A DNA stretch of 34,694 nucleotides. Origin: Physcousia sp015060555 (GTDB lineage: Bacteria; Bacteroidota; Bacteroidia; Bacteroidales; Bacteroidaceae). This document shows, piece after piece, positions 15,317-23,252 of the stretch. Each line of letters opens with the position of its first letter. Positions within the stretch are counted from its first letter, which is position 1. The stretch lies in assembly GCA_015060555.1 (NCBI GenBank), contig SUYG01000027.1, positions 1-34,694 of the forward strand, read 5' to 3'. The position numbers and the translations under genes are program-made. Below the pieces are notes generated by a model. That model saw only the letters and a list, made by a program, of their open reading frames with translations. It was not told the DNA's origin and made no database searches.

Positions 15317-17159
15317 CGACGATTTCAACCTCTCCAAGCGCAAGTACGTCTTAGGGGCGGCTGCGGTGCTCATCGTCGTGATTTACATCGCGCGCCTCTT
15401 CATCCTGCAGCTCACTTCGGACGACTACAAGGCACGTGCCGACTCCAACGCCTTCATGCGGCGTATTCAATTCCCGGCCCGAGGCGCCATCACCGACCGC
15501 AACGGCAAACTTCTCGTCTATAACCAGCCCGCCTACGACATCATGGTCGTCATGCAGGAGCAGGTGGGCGTTGATACGCTGGACCTATGTGAGAGCCTCG
15601 GTATTGACACCACCTGGTATCAGCGTCGCATGGCAGAGATCAAGGACCGCAACCGCAATCCCGGCTACTCGCGTTTCACTCAACAGCTGTTCATGGGTCA
15701 GCTCTCGGCTGCCGAGTTCAGCAATTTCCAGGAGAAGCTGTTCCGTTTCCCCGGTTTCTACGTTCAGAAACGCAGTATCCGCCAGTATGCCTACCCCTAC
15801 GCCGCCCACATCTTAGGCGATGTGGGTGAAGTCAGTCCCAAGGATATCGAGCGCGACGACTACTACCGCTCCGGCGACTACATCGGCACACAAGGTATCG
15901 AGCGCAGCTACGAGCGGCAGCTGCGCGGCATCAAAGGTTCAGAGATTCTCCTGCGCGATGTCCATGGCCGCATCAAGGGTCGCTATCAGGACGGCCGCTT
16001 CGACCAGCAGCCCATCCCTGGCAAGAACCTGACCCTCAGCATCGACATTGAGCTACAAAAGCTCGGTGAGCGCTTGATGGAACATAAACTCGGTAGCATC
16101 GTGGCCATCGAGCCTGCCACGGGAGAGGTGCTGTGCATGGTGACATCTCCCACCTACGACCCGCGCTCGATGGTCGGTCGTCAGCGTGGCAAGAAACATC
16201 GCGAGCTCTCCCTCGACCCAATGCGCCCCCTCTTGAATCGCGCCGTGCTGGGAACCTATCCCCCGGGCTCCACCTTCAAGACCTCACAGGCCCTCACCTT
16301 CCTGGAAGAGGGCATCATCACGCCGCAGACCGCCTACCCCTGTTCGGGTGGTTTCCACTATGGTCGGCTCAAGGTAGGCTGCCACGGCCACGGCTCGCCG
16401 CTGCCACTGGTGCCAGCCATCGGCACCTCCTGCAACGGCTACTTCTGCTGGGGTCTGCTGAATATGCTTTCGAACCGCTCGAAGTACAGCACCGTGCAGA
16501 AGGCAATGAACACATGGCGTGACTACATGGTCTCCATGGGCTTCGGCTACCCTCTGGGTATAGACCTCCCGAGTGAAGCACGTGGCATGATACCCAATGC
16601 CGACTACTATGACAGCAAATACCCTTCCTGGAACGGCCTCACCATCATCTCCATCTCCATCGGGCAGGGCGAGGTGACACTCACCCCCCTGCAGATTGCC
16701 AATCTCGGAGCCACCATCGCCAACCGAGGATGGTATATCACACCCCATGTAGTCAAGGATGTGGAAGACGAGGGCATCGACCCGAAATACAAAGAGAAGC
16801 ACTACACCAAGGTCTCACCTGCCAACTATGAGACCGTGGTCGAGGGTATGCAGCGCGCCGTAGAAGCCGGCACCTGCCGTTCTGCCTACACGCCGCAATA
16901 TATCACGTGCGGCAAGACGGGTACTGCCCAGAACCGTGGCCACGACCACTCCGTGTTCATGGGCTTTGCGCCACGCGACAATCCCCAGATTGCCATCGCC
17001 GTTTATGTCGAGAACGGCGGATGGGGTGCCACCTACGGCGTTCCCATCGGCGCACTGATGATGGAACAATATATCAACGGCCAGCTCTCCGAGGCCAGCG
17101 AGGCGAAAGCCAACAGCATTGCAGAAAGAACAATCAACTATGGCGACTACATCCGATAA
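15309..17159 (+). CDS. mrdA: Penicillin-binding protein 2 (elongation transpeptidase)
   Basis: A 616-residue class B penicillin-binding protein that cross-links peptidoglycan during side-wall growth, partner of RodA. It has one N-terminal transmembrane helix (about 13-33), a dimerisation domain starting RRIQFPARGAITDRNGKLL, and the pedestal segment YAYPYAAHILGDVGEVSPKD..GIERSYERQLRG. The transpeptidase domain carries SxxK at Ser321-Lys324 (GSTFK), SxN at Ser374-Asn376 (TSCNGYF) and KTG at 536-538 (CGKTGTAQN). All catalytic motifs are intact and the length is usual. Its 3' end overlaps rodA by 20 nt. Confidence 0.97.
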   Translation: MSNDDFNLSKRKYVLGAAAVLIVVIYIARLFILQLTSDDYKARADSNAFMRRIQFPARGAITDRNGKLLVYNQPAYDIMVVMQEQVGVDTLDLCESLGIDTTWYQRRMAEIKDRNRNPGYSRFTQQLFMGQLSAAEFSNFQEKLFRFPGFYVQKRSIRQYAYPYAAHILGDVGEVSPKDIERDDYYRSGDYIGTQGIERSYERQLRGIKGSEILLRDVHGRIKGRYQDGRFDQQPIPGKNLTLSIDIELQKLGERLMEHKLGSIVAIEPATGEVLCMVTSPTYDPRSMVGRQRGKKHRELSLDPMRPLLNRAVLGTYPPGSTFKTSQALTFLEEGIITPQTAYPCSGGFHYGRLKVGCHGHGSPLPLVPAIGTSCNGYFCWGLLNMLSNRSKYSTVQKAMNTWRDYMVSMGFGYPLGIDLPSEARGMIPNADYYDSKYPSWNGLTIISISIGQGEVTLTPLQIANLGATIANRGWYITPHVVKDVEDEGIDPKYKEKHYTKVSPANYETVVEGMQRAVEAGTCRSAYTPQYITCGKTGTAQNRGHDHSVFMGFAPRDNPQIAIAVYVENGGWGATYGVPIGALMMEQYINGQLSEASEAKANSIAERTINYGDYIR

Positions 17160-18519
17160 GCAGAAGAGCGTATTCCACAGCATCGACTGGCTCACCATCA
17201 TCATCTACATCGCCCTGCTGGCGATGGGCTGGATGAGCATCTGCGGTGCCTGCTATGAATATGGCCAGCCGCGCGACCTGCTGTCGCTGGCCGACTTCGG
17301 CACTCGCACAGGAATGCAGCTGGTGTGGATAGGTTCGTCCATGCTCCTCGGTGCTATCATCCTATTCCTGGACGAGCGCTTCTTCGACACCTTTGCCTAT
17401 CTCATCTATGGCGCCCTCATGCTGCTGCTCGCCGCCACGCCCTTCCTGGCACACGACATCAAGGGCTCCATGTCATGGATCAAGATCGGCTCTTTCAGCC
17501 TACAGCCCGCTGAGTTCGCCAAATTCGCCACGGCCTTGGCACTGGCGAAATTCATGAACTCCTATGGTTTCCACCTGAAAGGCTCATGGAAGAATATGGC
17601 CATCAGCCTTCTACTCATTCTCCTGCCCATGGCCTTGATAGTGATGCAGAAGGAGACGGGCTCGGCGCTCGTCTATACCAGCCTTGTGCTGATGCTCTAT
17701 CGCGAGGGGATGCCCGGTTTCATCCTGTTCTTGGGCATCTCCGCTGTCACCTACGTGGTCGTGGGCCTCCGTTTCTCCGAGGACCCGGCACTGTGGGGGC
17801 TGGTGTCGATGGGCGATGTCTTGGTGGGCCTGCTGATTGTGGCCTTCGTTGCCATTCTCTACTTCGTCTATTGCCGTCCCACGGCCATCCGCGATGCCAT
17901 GAGCGAGAACCGCAACGCCACCTACCACAGCCTCCGTCATCGCCGCATCACCTACATCATCCTCTTCGCCATCGCCTCTGTCATCCTCCATCTCTCCGCC
18001 AACACGCTGGTGGACCATCTGGCCGACCACCAGAAGAAGCGTGTGCAGGTGCTGCTGGGACTGCGCGACGACCCGAGCGGCGTAGGCTACAATGTCATTC
18101 AGGCCAAGATAGCCATCGGCTCTGGCGGTCTTGAAGGCAAAGGGTTCCTCAACGGCACACAGACCAAGCTGAAATATGTGCCCGAACAGGAGACGGACTT
18201 CATCTTTTGCACGGTGGGCGAAGAGCAAGGTTTCATCGGCTCCGCCGCGGTGCTCATCCTCTTCCTCTTTCTGCTTCTGCGACTCATTCACCTTTCCGAG
18301 CGGCAGCCCTACGCCTTCGGGCGCGTCTATGGCTACTGCGTCTTCTCCATCTTCCTGTTCCATCTCCTCATCAATGTGGGGATGGTCTTGGGCCTGATGC
18401 CCGTCATCGGCATCCCCCTGCCCTTCTTCAGCTATGGCGGTTCCTCGCTATGGGGCTTCACGCTGCTGCTGTTCATCTTCCTGCGCATCGACGCAGGACG
18501 CCAGCGCCTGCTGCGATAG
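17140..18519 (+). CDS. rodA: Peptidoglycan glycosyltransferase RodA (SEDS family)
   Basis: A 459-residue polytopic membrane protein that polymerises lipid II into glycan strands for side-wall growth with PBP2. SEDS signatures include GSMSWIKIGSFSLQPAEFAKFATALALAKF, LLPMALIVMQKETGSALVYTSLVLMLYREG, then QAKIAIGSGGLEGKGFLNGTQTKLKYVPEQETDFIF and the closing PVIGIPLPFFSYGGSSLWGF. About ten helices. The loop after VVVGLRFSEDPALWG (about 205-290) with a basic segment is longer than in E. coli RodA, as in other Bacteroidetes. The ATG at 17140 is preferred to a TTG at 17119; it overlaps the mrdA end by 20 nt and starts MATTSDKQKSVFHSIDWLT. Confidence 0.95.
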   Translation: MATTSDKQKSVFHSIDWLTIIIYIALLAMGWMSICGACYEYGQPRDLLSLADFGTRTGMQLVWIGSSMLLGAIILFLDERFFDTFAYLIYGALMLLLAATPFLAHDIKGSMSWIKIGSFSLQPAEFAKFATALALAKFMNSYGFHLKGSWKNMAISLLLILLPMALIVMQKETGSALVYTSLVLMLYREGMPGFILFLGISAVTYVVVGLRFSEDPALWGLVSMGDVLVGLLIVAFVAILYFVYCRPTAIRDAMSENRNATYHSLRHRRITYIILFAIASVILHLSANTLVDHLADHQKKRVQVLLGLRDDPSGVGYNVIQAKIAIGSGGLEGKGFLNGTQTKLKYVPEQETDFIFCTVGEEQGFIGSAAVLILFLFLLLRLIHLSERQPYAFGRVYGYCVFSIFLFHLLINVGMVLGLMPVIGIPLPFFSYGGSSLWGFTLLLFIFLRIDAGRQRLLR

Positions 18520-18560
18520 CCCTTTTTGTGTACGAAATCACAACACACAACTGACGAGTC

Positions 18561-19430
18561 ATGAGAAATATCCTTCCGCTTCTGCTGGGCGCCCTGTTCT
18601 GCCTCTGCGCCACAGCCCAAGAGCTCACCGTGGGCAGCTATAACATTCGCTACAAGAACAAGGGTGACAGCATCAAGGGCAACGGCTGGCAGCAGCGCTG
18701 CCCGTCCATCTGCCACCAGATTCTGTGGGAGCGTCCCGACATTGTCGGCACGCAGGAAGTGCTCCACGCCCAGCTCCTCGACCTTGAGAAGGGGTTGCCC
18801 GGCTACCGCTGGATTGGCGTAGGACGCGACGACGGCCAGCAGGACGGCGAGTATGCCGCCATCTTCTACAGTCCTGATCGCGTAGAGCTCATTGAACAGG
18901 GCCACTTCTGGCTCAACGAGACACCCGACCGTCCGGTATTAGGCTGGGATGCAGCCTGCGTGCGCATCTGTACCTGGGGCCATTTCCGCGACCGCCAGAC
19001 CCTGAAAGACTTCTACTTCCTCAACCTGCACATGGATCACGTCGGTGTCACCGCGCGCAGCGAAGCCGCCAAGCTGGTGATGCAACGCATCACGCAGATG
19101 ACCGATGGCGGCAAGAAGCTGGCAGTGCTAACGGGCGATTTCAACGTGCCGCAGACCGATAAGCTCTACGCCCTCTTCACGGAGTCCGGCATCCTGAAGG
19201 ACACCTACGCCACTGCCGCCATGCGCTTCGCTGAGAACGGCACCTTCAATGGTTTCAACAGCCATTCCTACACCGCCGAGCGCATCGACCACATCTTCGT
19301 AACTCCCACCACCGTCGTTGATGCCTACGCCATCCTCACCGACGGCCGCTGGCAAGAAAACGAGAACGGGGCAGTGGTCCGCCGCAATCTCAGCGACCAC
19401 TACCCCGTCTTCGCGCGCATACATTTTTAA
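18561..19430 (+). CDS. Secreted endonuclease/exonuclease/phosphatase-family protein
   Basis: A 289-residue protein with an N-terminal signal peptide (MRNILPLLLGALFCLCATAQ, cleavage near residue 20) and a complete EEP fold. The metal-dependent phosphodiesterase motifs are in order: SYNIRY with Asn28, GTQEVL with Glu66, NLHMDH, GDFNVP and the C-terminal SDHYPVFARI. The family includes DNases, sphingomyelinases and inositol phosphatases, so the substrate cannot be chosen; Bacteroidetes members of this size are usually annotated only by family. It starts 41 nt after rodA and may be read from the same transcript. Its stop overlaps the stop of the convergent carbohydrate-binding gene by 4 nt, leaving no room for a terminator between them. 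Confidence 0.9.
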   Translation: MRNILPLLLGALFCLCATAQELTVGSYNIRYKNKGDSIKGNGWQQRCPSICHQILWERPDIVGTQEVLHAQLLDLEKGLPGYRWIGVGRDDGQQDGEYAAIFYSPDRVELIEQGHFWLNETPDRPVLGWDAACVRICTWGHFRDRQTLKDFYFLNLHMDHVGVTARSEAAKLVMQRITQMTDGGKKLAVLTGDFNVPQTDKLYALFTESGILKDTYATAAMRFAENGTFNGFNSHSYTAERIDHIFVTPTTVVDAYAILTDGRWQENENGAVVRRNLSDHYPVFARIHF

Positions 19431-20734
19431 TATGTAACCACAATGGAACCGCCGTCAATCACGGGGTCGCCATCGTCGTCCAGCTTGTAACCCTCGGCAT
19501 CGGTGCCGGTGGCTTCGATCTTCAATGTGCCGCCCAGGGCTGTCAGGGTTCCTGCACGCACGCCACGGCTCTTATTGCCTGTAGCCTTGATGGTCGTGGT
19601 GCCGCCCATGATGATCAGGTCTTTCTCGGCCTTCAATCCGGTTGTGCGGGTGGTCTCGCCCGAGGCATCCGTGTAGCGTGTAGCCCCTGCCGTCAGATTC
19701 AGGACGGGCGAGGTTGCCGCGGTGCCAATCGTCATGTGACCATCCGAGGCAATCGCACGCGCACCCTTTGCCGCCGTCGTGATGACCACGGTGATGGTGC
19801 CGTTGTTGATGTACATCTCGGGTGTGATGGTGGCCGCAGCGGTGTCCGTGGCATCGTCGTCAAGACGGATACCCTTGCTGTCCGGTGCCGTCACCGTCAT
19901 GTTGATGCTGCCGCCGTTCATGATGAATTGTCCGTTCAGCTCTTCCTCGGAATCTGTGTCTGCTTCCACTTGGATGCCATCGCCACCGATATCGCTCAGA
20001 ACCAGCGCGCCACCATTCATCTGAAAGTATTCGCCGCAATGGATGCCGTCGCTGGCAGCCTTGGCAATGATGATGTCGCCCACGCTCTGCTTCAGGAACA
20101 AGTACTCCTTCGTGGCCAGCGCGTGCTTGCAGTTGCCGCTCACCATGAGCGAACCGCTACCACTGATTTCCATGTGGCCCTTGCAGTAGAACGCCGCCTT
20201 CTGCTCGCCTGTGGCTGCATCTGCGAAAACGTTCTGGGTGCCGTCCTTCAGGATGAGGTCGATGCGCTTACCACACTCTATATCGACGGCCGCACCGCTC
20301 GTACTGGTCAGGCTGAGGTCATTGAGATGGAACTTGACTTTGAAGTCGCCATTGTAAGTGAAAGAACCGGAAGCCGATGTGCCTTGCAGCACGAACTCCT
20401 GTTCGCTCCACGTGTTCACGTTGGTGATGATGACGTTGCCGCCATCCACCTGAGCCGTCACGCCCTCTACGCTCTCGGGGAAATCAACCGCAGCACCCGC
20501 CTCGGTCCACGTGATGGTCACGGGGTTCACGATGGTGATGGAGTCTATTTCAGCGGTGCTGTACACGTCGCCGTTAATCGTCAGCGTGGAACCCGCTGCA
20601 GCATAGGGAATCGAGGCGGCATCGCTGAGGGCATAGCGTGTGCTCTCGCCAGCCTGCCACACGCGCAGCCACTGGGCTTGCGCGCCGCTGACTGCCGCCA
20701 TCAGCAGCAGTCCGCAAAGTATTCTCTTCTTCAT
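19427..20734 (-). CDS. Cthe_2159-type carbohydrate-binding surface protein
   Basis: A 435-residue secreted protein (signal peptide MKKRILCGLLLMAAVSGAQAQ). After an N-terminal beta module (about 22-75) comes a long run of short beta-helix rungs: NVIITNVNTWSEQEFVLQGTS, SGAAVDIECGKRIDLIL, AFYCKGHMEISGSGSLMVSG, KEYLFLKQSVGDIIIAKAASDGIHC and GGDGIQVEADTDSEEELNG. The DGIH/DGIQ/KGIRLDDD/GVRAG turns, often acidic, recall the calcium- and acid-sugar-binding right-handed beta-helix of the Cthe_2159 (carbohydrate-binding domain, PF14262) family. It is the last gene of the VTC/DUF4956 operon, and its start overlaps the preceding stop in ATGA. Likely role: surface binding of acidic glycans or assembly of extracellular polymer; this is inference. 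Confidence 0.82.
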   Translation of the reverse strand: MKKRILCGLLLMAAVSGAQAQWLRVWQAGESTRYALSDAASIPYAAAGSTLTINGDVYSTAEIDSITIVNPVTITWTEAGAAVDFPESVEGVTAQVDGGNVIITNVNTWSEQEFVLQGTSASGSFTYNGDFKVKFHLNDLSLTSTSGAAVDIECGKRIDLILKDGTQNVFADAATGEQKAAFYCKGHMEISGSGSLMVSGNCKHALATKEYLFLKQSVGDIIIAKAASDGIHCGEYFQMNGGALVLSDIGGDGIQVEADTDSEEELNGQFIMNGGSINMTVTAPDSKGIRLDDDATDTAAATITPEMYINNGTITVVITTAAKGARAIASDGHMTIGTAATSPVLNLTAGATRYTDASGETTRTTGLKAEKDLIIMGGTTTIKATGNKSRGVRAGTLTALGGTLKIEATGTDAEGYKLDDDGDPVIDGGSIVVTY

Positions 20735-21153
20735 CGTTTCAGCAGTTTACGGGTTTGTGTGCCTTCCTTGATGATATACACGCCGGCAGGCAAGTTCTTC
20801 AGGTTGACATTCTCCATGCGGGCATCGACGCTGTCGAACTGGCGCACCACGACACCGCTGGTGTTATAAACCACGATGCGCTGTGTCGGCCAGGTGCCGC
20901 GCACGGTCTGCACCGCTACAGGCACCGTCTCGGTGAAGGTGATGGTGTTGAGGGTTGACAGGGGCACTGTCGTCTCACCATCGGCCGTCACCACTTTGAG
21001 TGCACTGCCGTCAAACGTAATGCTGCGTGTCTTGCGCAAAGCAAAGCCCACGCTGGATTCATTGGTCTGCGTCAATACGAGGTAGTTGAAGTCGTCGGCC
21101 AGCAACGACACGCTACCTGCAAGCAGACACATGACAAGGAACAAGTGTTTCAT
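20731..21153 (-). CDS. Small secreted protein with T9SS type A-like sorting tail
   Basis: A 140-residue protein beginning MKHLFLVMCLLAGSVSLLADD, a clear signal peptide. The frame is open 25 codons further upstream, but that part would overlap the preceding gene's end and lacks signal character. The first half (NYLVLTQTNES.SVGFALRKTRSITFDGSALKVVTADGETTVPLSTLNTITF) is a small beta module of the kind repeated in Prevotella surface proteins; a similar one opens the downstream carbohydrate-binding protein. The second half (RIVVYNTSGVVVRQF...NVNLKNLPAGVYIIKEG..KLLKR) matches the type IX secretion C-terminal sorting domain pattern. With almost no other cargo between them, it may be a surface adaptor. 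Its TGA overlaps the next ATG (ATGA), implying coupled translation. Confidence 0.78.
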   Translation of the reverse strand: MKHLFLVMCLLAGSVSLLADDFNYLVLTQTNESSVGFALRKTRSITFDGSALKVVTADGETTVPLSTLNTITFTETVPVAVQTVRGTWPTQRIVVYNTSGVVVRQFDSVDARMENVNLKNLPAGVYIIKEGTQTRKLLKR

Positions 21154-21172
21154 ATTCTGTGAATGATTTGGT

Positions 21173-22291
21173 TCAGAACTTAAACTTATAGCTGGCGCTG
21201 ATGGCATGGATGGTTTGTTTGCCGTCATCGTCGTTCTCGCGGTTGAAGACGTAGCCGAGGCCTATCTTGTGCTGCTTCGCCACGGCGTACTCCACGCCTG
21301 CTGACAGGCGCAGCTTATCCAGTTTCATGCGACGTGTGAGATCGTTGAAGACCTCGGCATAGACATAGGGGGTCCACTTCCAGCCCTTACGGTCCAGCTC
21401 CAGCGTCAGGCGCGAGCGCAGGGTATGCAGCGTCTTGTTGGACTTGGTCTTGTCCCGCTGTTCGTAGGTAATCATGGCGTTCTCGTCGGTCACATCCTCG
21501 CTCGTCGTCGTGACGACGCCGTCTTCGTCGGTGACCTCTGAAAAGACCTGGTTGCCCTCTTGCCACTTGCGCGTCACCTCATTATAGACGAGCTGACCGT
21601 TGTCGTCGTAGATGAGATCGCCCGTCTCCTCGTCCGTGGCGGGGTCGCGGTACTGCGTTGTCGTTTTCACACGCGTACGCAGACGGGTCACATACTTCGA
21701 GGGGATGAAGGTCACCTGGTAGCGTTCGCGCACGCTCACGCGCAGCCATCCCCACAGGCGGCTGGTGGTGTAGGCAGCATCGACCGAGATGCGGTGTTTC
21801 GGGCGCCAGTAGGGATCGGTGACGCGTTTGTAGTCCTTGATCTTGTAGTCGTAGCCTTGGTACTTGTATTTCACGCCATCCTCATCCTGGTACTGCGGAG
21901 CGCCCTGGAACGAGGTATATTCCACGAACTCGCCGGTCGTACGGTTGCGATAGAGCCACTCCGTTTCCTGCGTGGTCTTGCGCTCCGTCTCTGTGCGGTA
22001 GTACTTCATCAGGAAGGTGTAGCCCACGCCCACCTTCCAGTGCTTGTCGGGCTTCCAGTTCAGGCCCACGCCGATGTCCGCACGGCTGGCCTCGTTGAAC
22101 CAGTCGTCGGTGCGGAAGCCGGCATCCACGCCGATGCTGAGGTCATAGGGCAGCAGCTTCGTGACACCCACCTCGGTCCACACGGCACCCGTTGTGCGTG
22201 CTGCATCGTCGCTCACATAGTCCACCTCGTCCTCCTGGGCCATGGCCGCAAGAGGCAGGACAAGCATGAGAAGAAGAAATCTGAGTTTCAC
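21173..22291 (-). CDS. DUF2490-like outer-membrane beta-barrel protein
   Basis: A 372-residue protein with a signal peptide (MKLRFLLLMLVLPLAAMAQ) read from GTG at 22291. An upstream in-frame TTG at 22309 lies in a tandem repeat and is less likely. The mature part has alternating amphipathic strands (DLSIGVDAGFRTDDWF, DIGVGLNWKPDKHWKVGVGYTFLMKYY, KHRISVDAAYTTSRLWGWLRVSVRERYQVTF, LRSRLTLELDRKGWKWTPYVYAEVFNDL, KHKIGLGYVFNRENDDDG) and ends ASYKFKF with the terminal Phe typical of BAM substrates. The pattern agrees with DUF2490. A long acidic loop region (about 195-260, rich in Thr, Asp and Glu) is probably extracellular. Within the operon it is the obvious outer-membrane component, for export or anchoring. 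Confidence 0.75.
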   Translation of the reverse strand: MKLRFLLLMLVLPLAAMAQEDEVDYVSDDAARTTGAVWTEVGVTKLLPYDLSIGVDAGFRTDDWFNEASRADIGVGLNWKPDKHWKVGVGYTFLMKYYRTETERKTTQETEWLYRNRTTGEFVEYTSFQGAPQYQDEDGVKYKYQGYDYKIKDYKRVTDPYWRPKHRISVDAAYTTSRLWGWLRVSVRERYQVTFIPSKYVTRLRTRVKTTTQYRDPATDEETGDLIYDDNGQLVYNEVTRKWQEGNQVFSEVTDEDGVVTTTSEDVTDENAMITYEQRDKTKSNKTLHTLRSRLTLELDRKGWKWTPYVYAEVFNDLTRRMKLDKLRLSAGVEYAVAKQHKIGLGYVFNRENDDDGKQTIHAISASYKFKF

Positions 22292-22301
22292 GCTTGAAGA
22301 A

Positions 22302-22338
22302 TTTTTCAATTTTTCAATCTTTCAATCTTTCAATCTTA
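22302..22338. repeat. TTTCAATC tandem repeat across a stop codon
   Basis: Four consecutive 8-9 nt units of TTTCAATC/TTTTCAAT. The last unit runs into TTA at 22336-22338, which is the stop codon of the DUF4956 gene on the minus strand. Confidence 0.8.
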
Positions 22339-23049
22339 CATCTCCTTCGGCATTCGTCCGTAGCGGGCGATGCTGTTCCCCACGTCCTCGGGGTCGTTGT
22401 AGAAGATGCGGATGAGGGTGCTGTCTTTAAGCAAGTCCATCATACCCACCTCTATGCGGGTGATCTTCAAGCCCGTGCGCTTCTCCAGGTCAGCCTTCAG
22501 TTCCTCGCGTTTCTCGGGAGTGATGAGGGACACGTTGTCATAGCGGATGATTCTGGAGCACTCCTGGCTGATGACCTTCGAGCTCTCGAAGAGGGCGCAC
22601 ATCACCACGAAGGCGATGTTCACGAAGAGGATGGTCACGATACCCACGCCGTCCCAGTAGTCGGCTTTCGGGTGGTAGTCACCGTGGGCCAAGGCGTTGA
22701 TGACACTCAGCGCAATGAGCATAAACAGATAGGTCATCTCGCGGATGGGCACGGCCTCCGTGCGGAAGCGCATGATGCCGAAGATGGCAAACAGACCCAT
22801 CGCTGCGCCCAGCTGCATCCCGCCGCCATCCATCAGGCTCACAAGCAGGAAGATGCTCATGGACATCAGGATGAAGATGAACATATAGTCGCGGCGCTTG
22901 CTGTGGGGGTAGTAGTACCTGCGCGCGATGATGCTGACAACAATCAGGTTGATGAGGAAGCGGAGGACCAGCGAGATAAACTGCTGCGGGTCGAACAGAG
23001 TAACGCCGAATAAGTTACCTAAGACGTAGTTAATTTGGGTTATGTCCAT
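22336..23049 (-). CDS. DUF4956 inner-membrane protein
   Basis: A 237-residue protein with four to five transmembrane helices in its first 150 residues (FISLVLRFLINLIVVSIIARRYYY, DYMFIFILMSMSIFLLVSLM, the glycine-rich GGGMQLGAAMGLFAIFGIMRFRTEAVPIREMTYLFMLIALSVINAL, and VGIVTILFVNIAFVVMCAL). A soluble C-terminal domain follows (about 160-237, LKADLEKRTGLKITRIEVGMMDLLKDSTLIRIFY). The FGIMRFRTEAVPIREMTYLF segment is the DUF4956 hallmark. The start MDITQINYVLG at 23049 is chosen because the longer open frame upstream is only AT-rich repeat. The family regularly sits beside VTC-domain genes, as here. It may form a channel or scaffold for the polymer made by the VTC-like protein (inference). Confidence 0.85.
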   Translation of the reverse strand: MDITQINYVLGNLFGVTLFDPQQFISLVLRFLINLIVVSIIARRYYYPHSKRRDYMFIFILMSMSIFLLVSLMDGGGMQLGAAMGLFAIFGIMRFRTEAVPIREMTYLFMLIALSVINALAHGDYHPKADYWDGVGIVTILFVNIAFVVMCALFESSKVISQECSRIIRYDNVSLITPEKREELKADLEKRTGLKITRIEVGMMDLLKDSTLIRIFYNDPEDVGNSIARYGRMPKEM

Positions 23050-23070
23050 CGTTGTTGATTTAAAAGCCGT

Positions 23071-23181
23071 ATAATTGATAATGTATAATTGATAATGTAT
23101 AATGTATAATTGAAGTTCAAAGTTCAAAGTTCAAAGTTCAAAGTTCCAAGTTCAAAGTTCCAAGTTCAAAGTTCAAAGTTC
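23071..23181. repeat. AT-rich 34-nt repeat copy joined to TTCAAAG heptamers
   Basis: Positions 23080-23113 are identical to 24835-24868, downstream of frr, and that sequence is inverted at 24952-24983. From 23113 to 23181 a run of AGTTCAA heptamers, some with CC in place of AA, leads into the two-hairpin element. The array occupies the leader of the DUF4956 gene. Confidence 0.85.
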
Positions 23182-23252
23182 AGCTGCGCTGACTTTTGTC
23201 ACGACTCGGCCATTTAAGAGCAAACTCTTATGGCGCTCACTGCTCCAAAAGT
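23182..23252 (-). repeat. REP-like two-hairpin element, copy B
   Basis: Complement of copy A at 14702-14772, differing at 5 of 71 positions with no gaps. Read in the direction of the operon, the element begins inside the last codons of the VTC-like gene and ends in the leader of DUF4956. It is bounded by AACTTTG heptamers on both sides (to about 23280). Both hairpins are kept; one change (C to T) weakens the first to a G-T pair. Confidence 0.85.

Noticed and set aside
19736..20869. Long plus-strand open frame of 377 codons opposite the carbohydrate-binding and T9SS-tailed genes
   Set aside because: It is a complement-strand shadow. The minus-strand proteins have signal peptides, domain motifs and coupled ATGA overlap, while this frame has no recognisable motif and crosses two genes.
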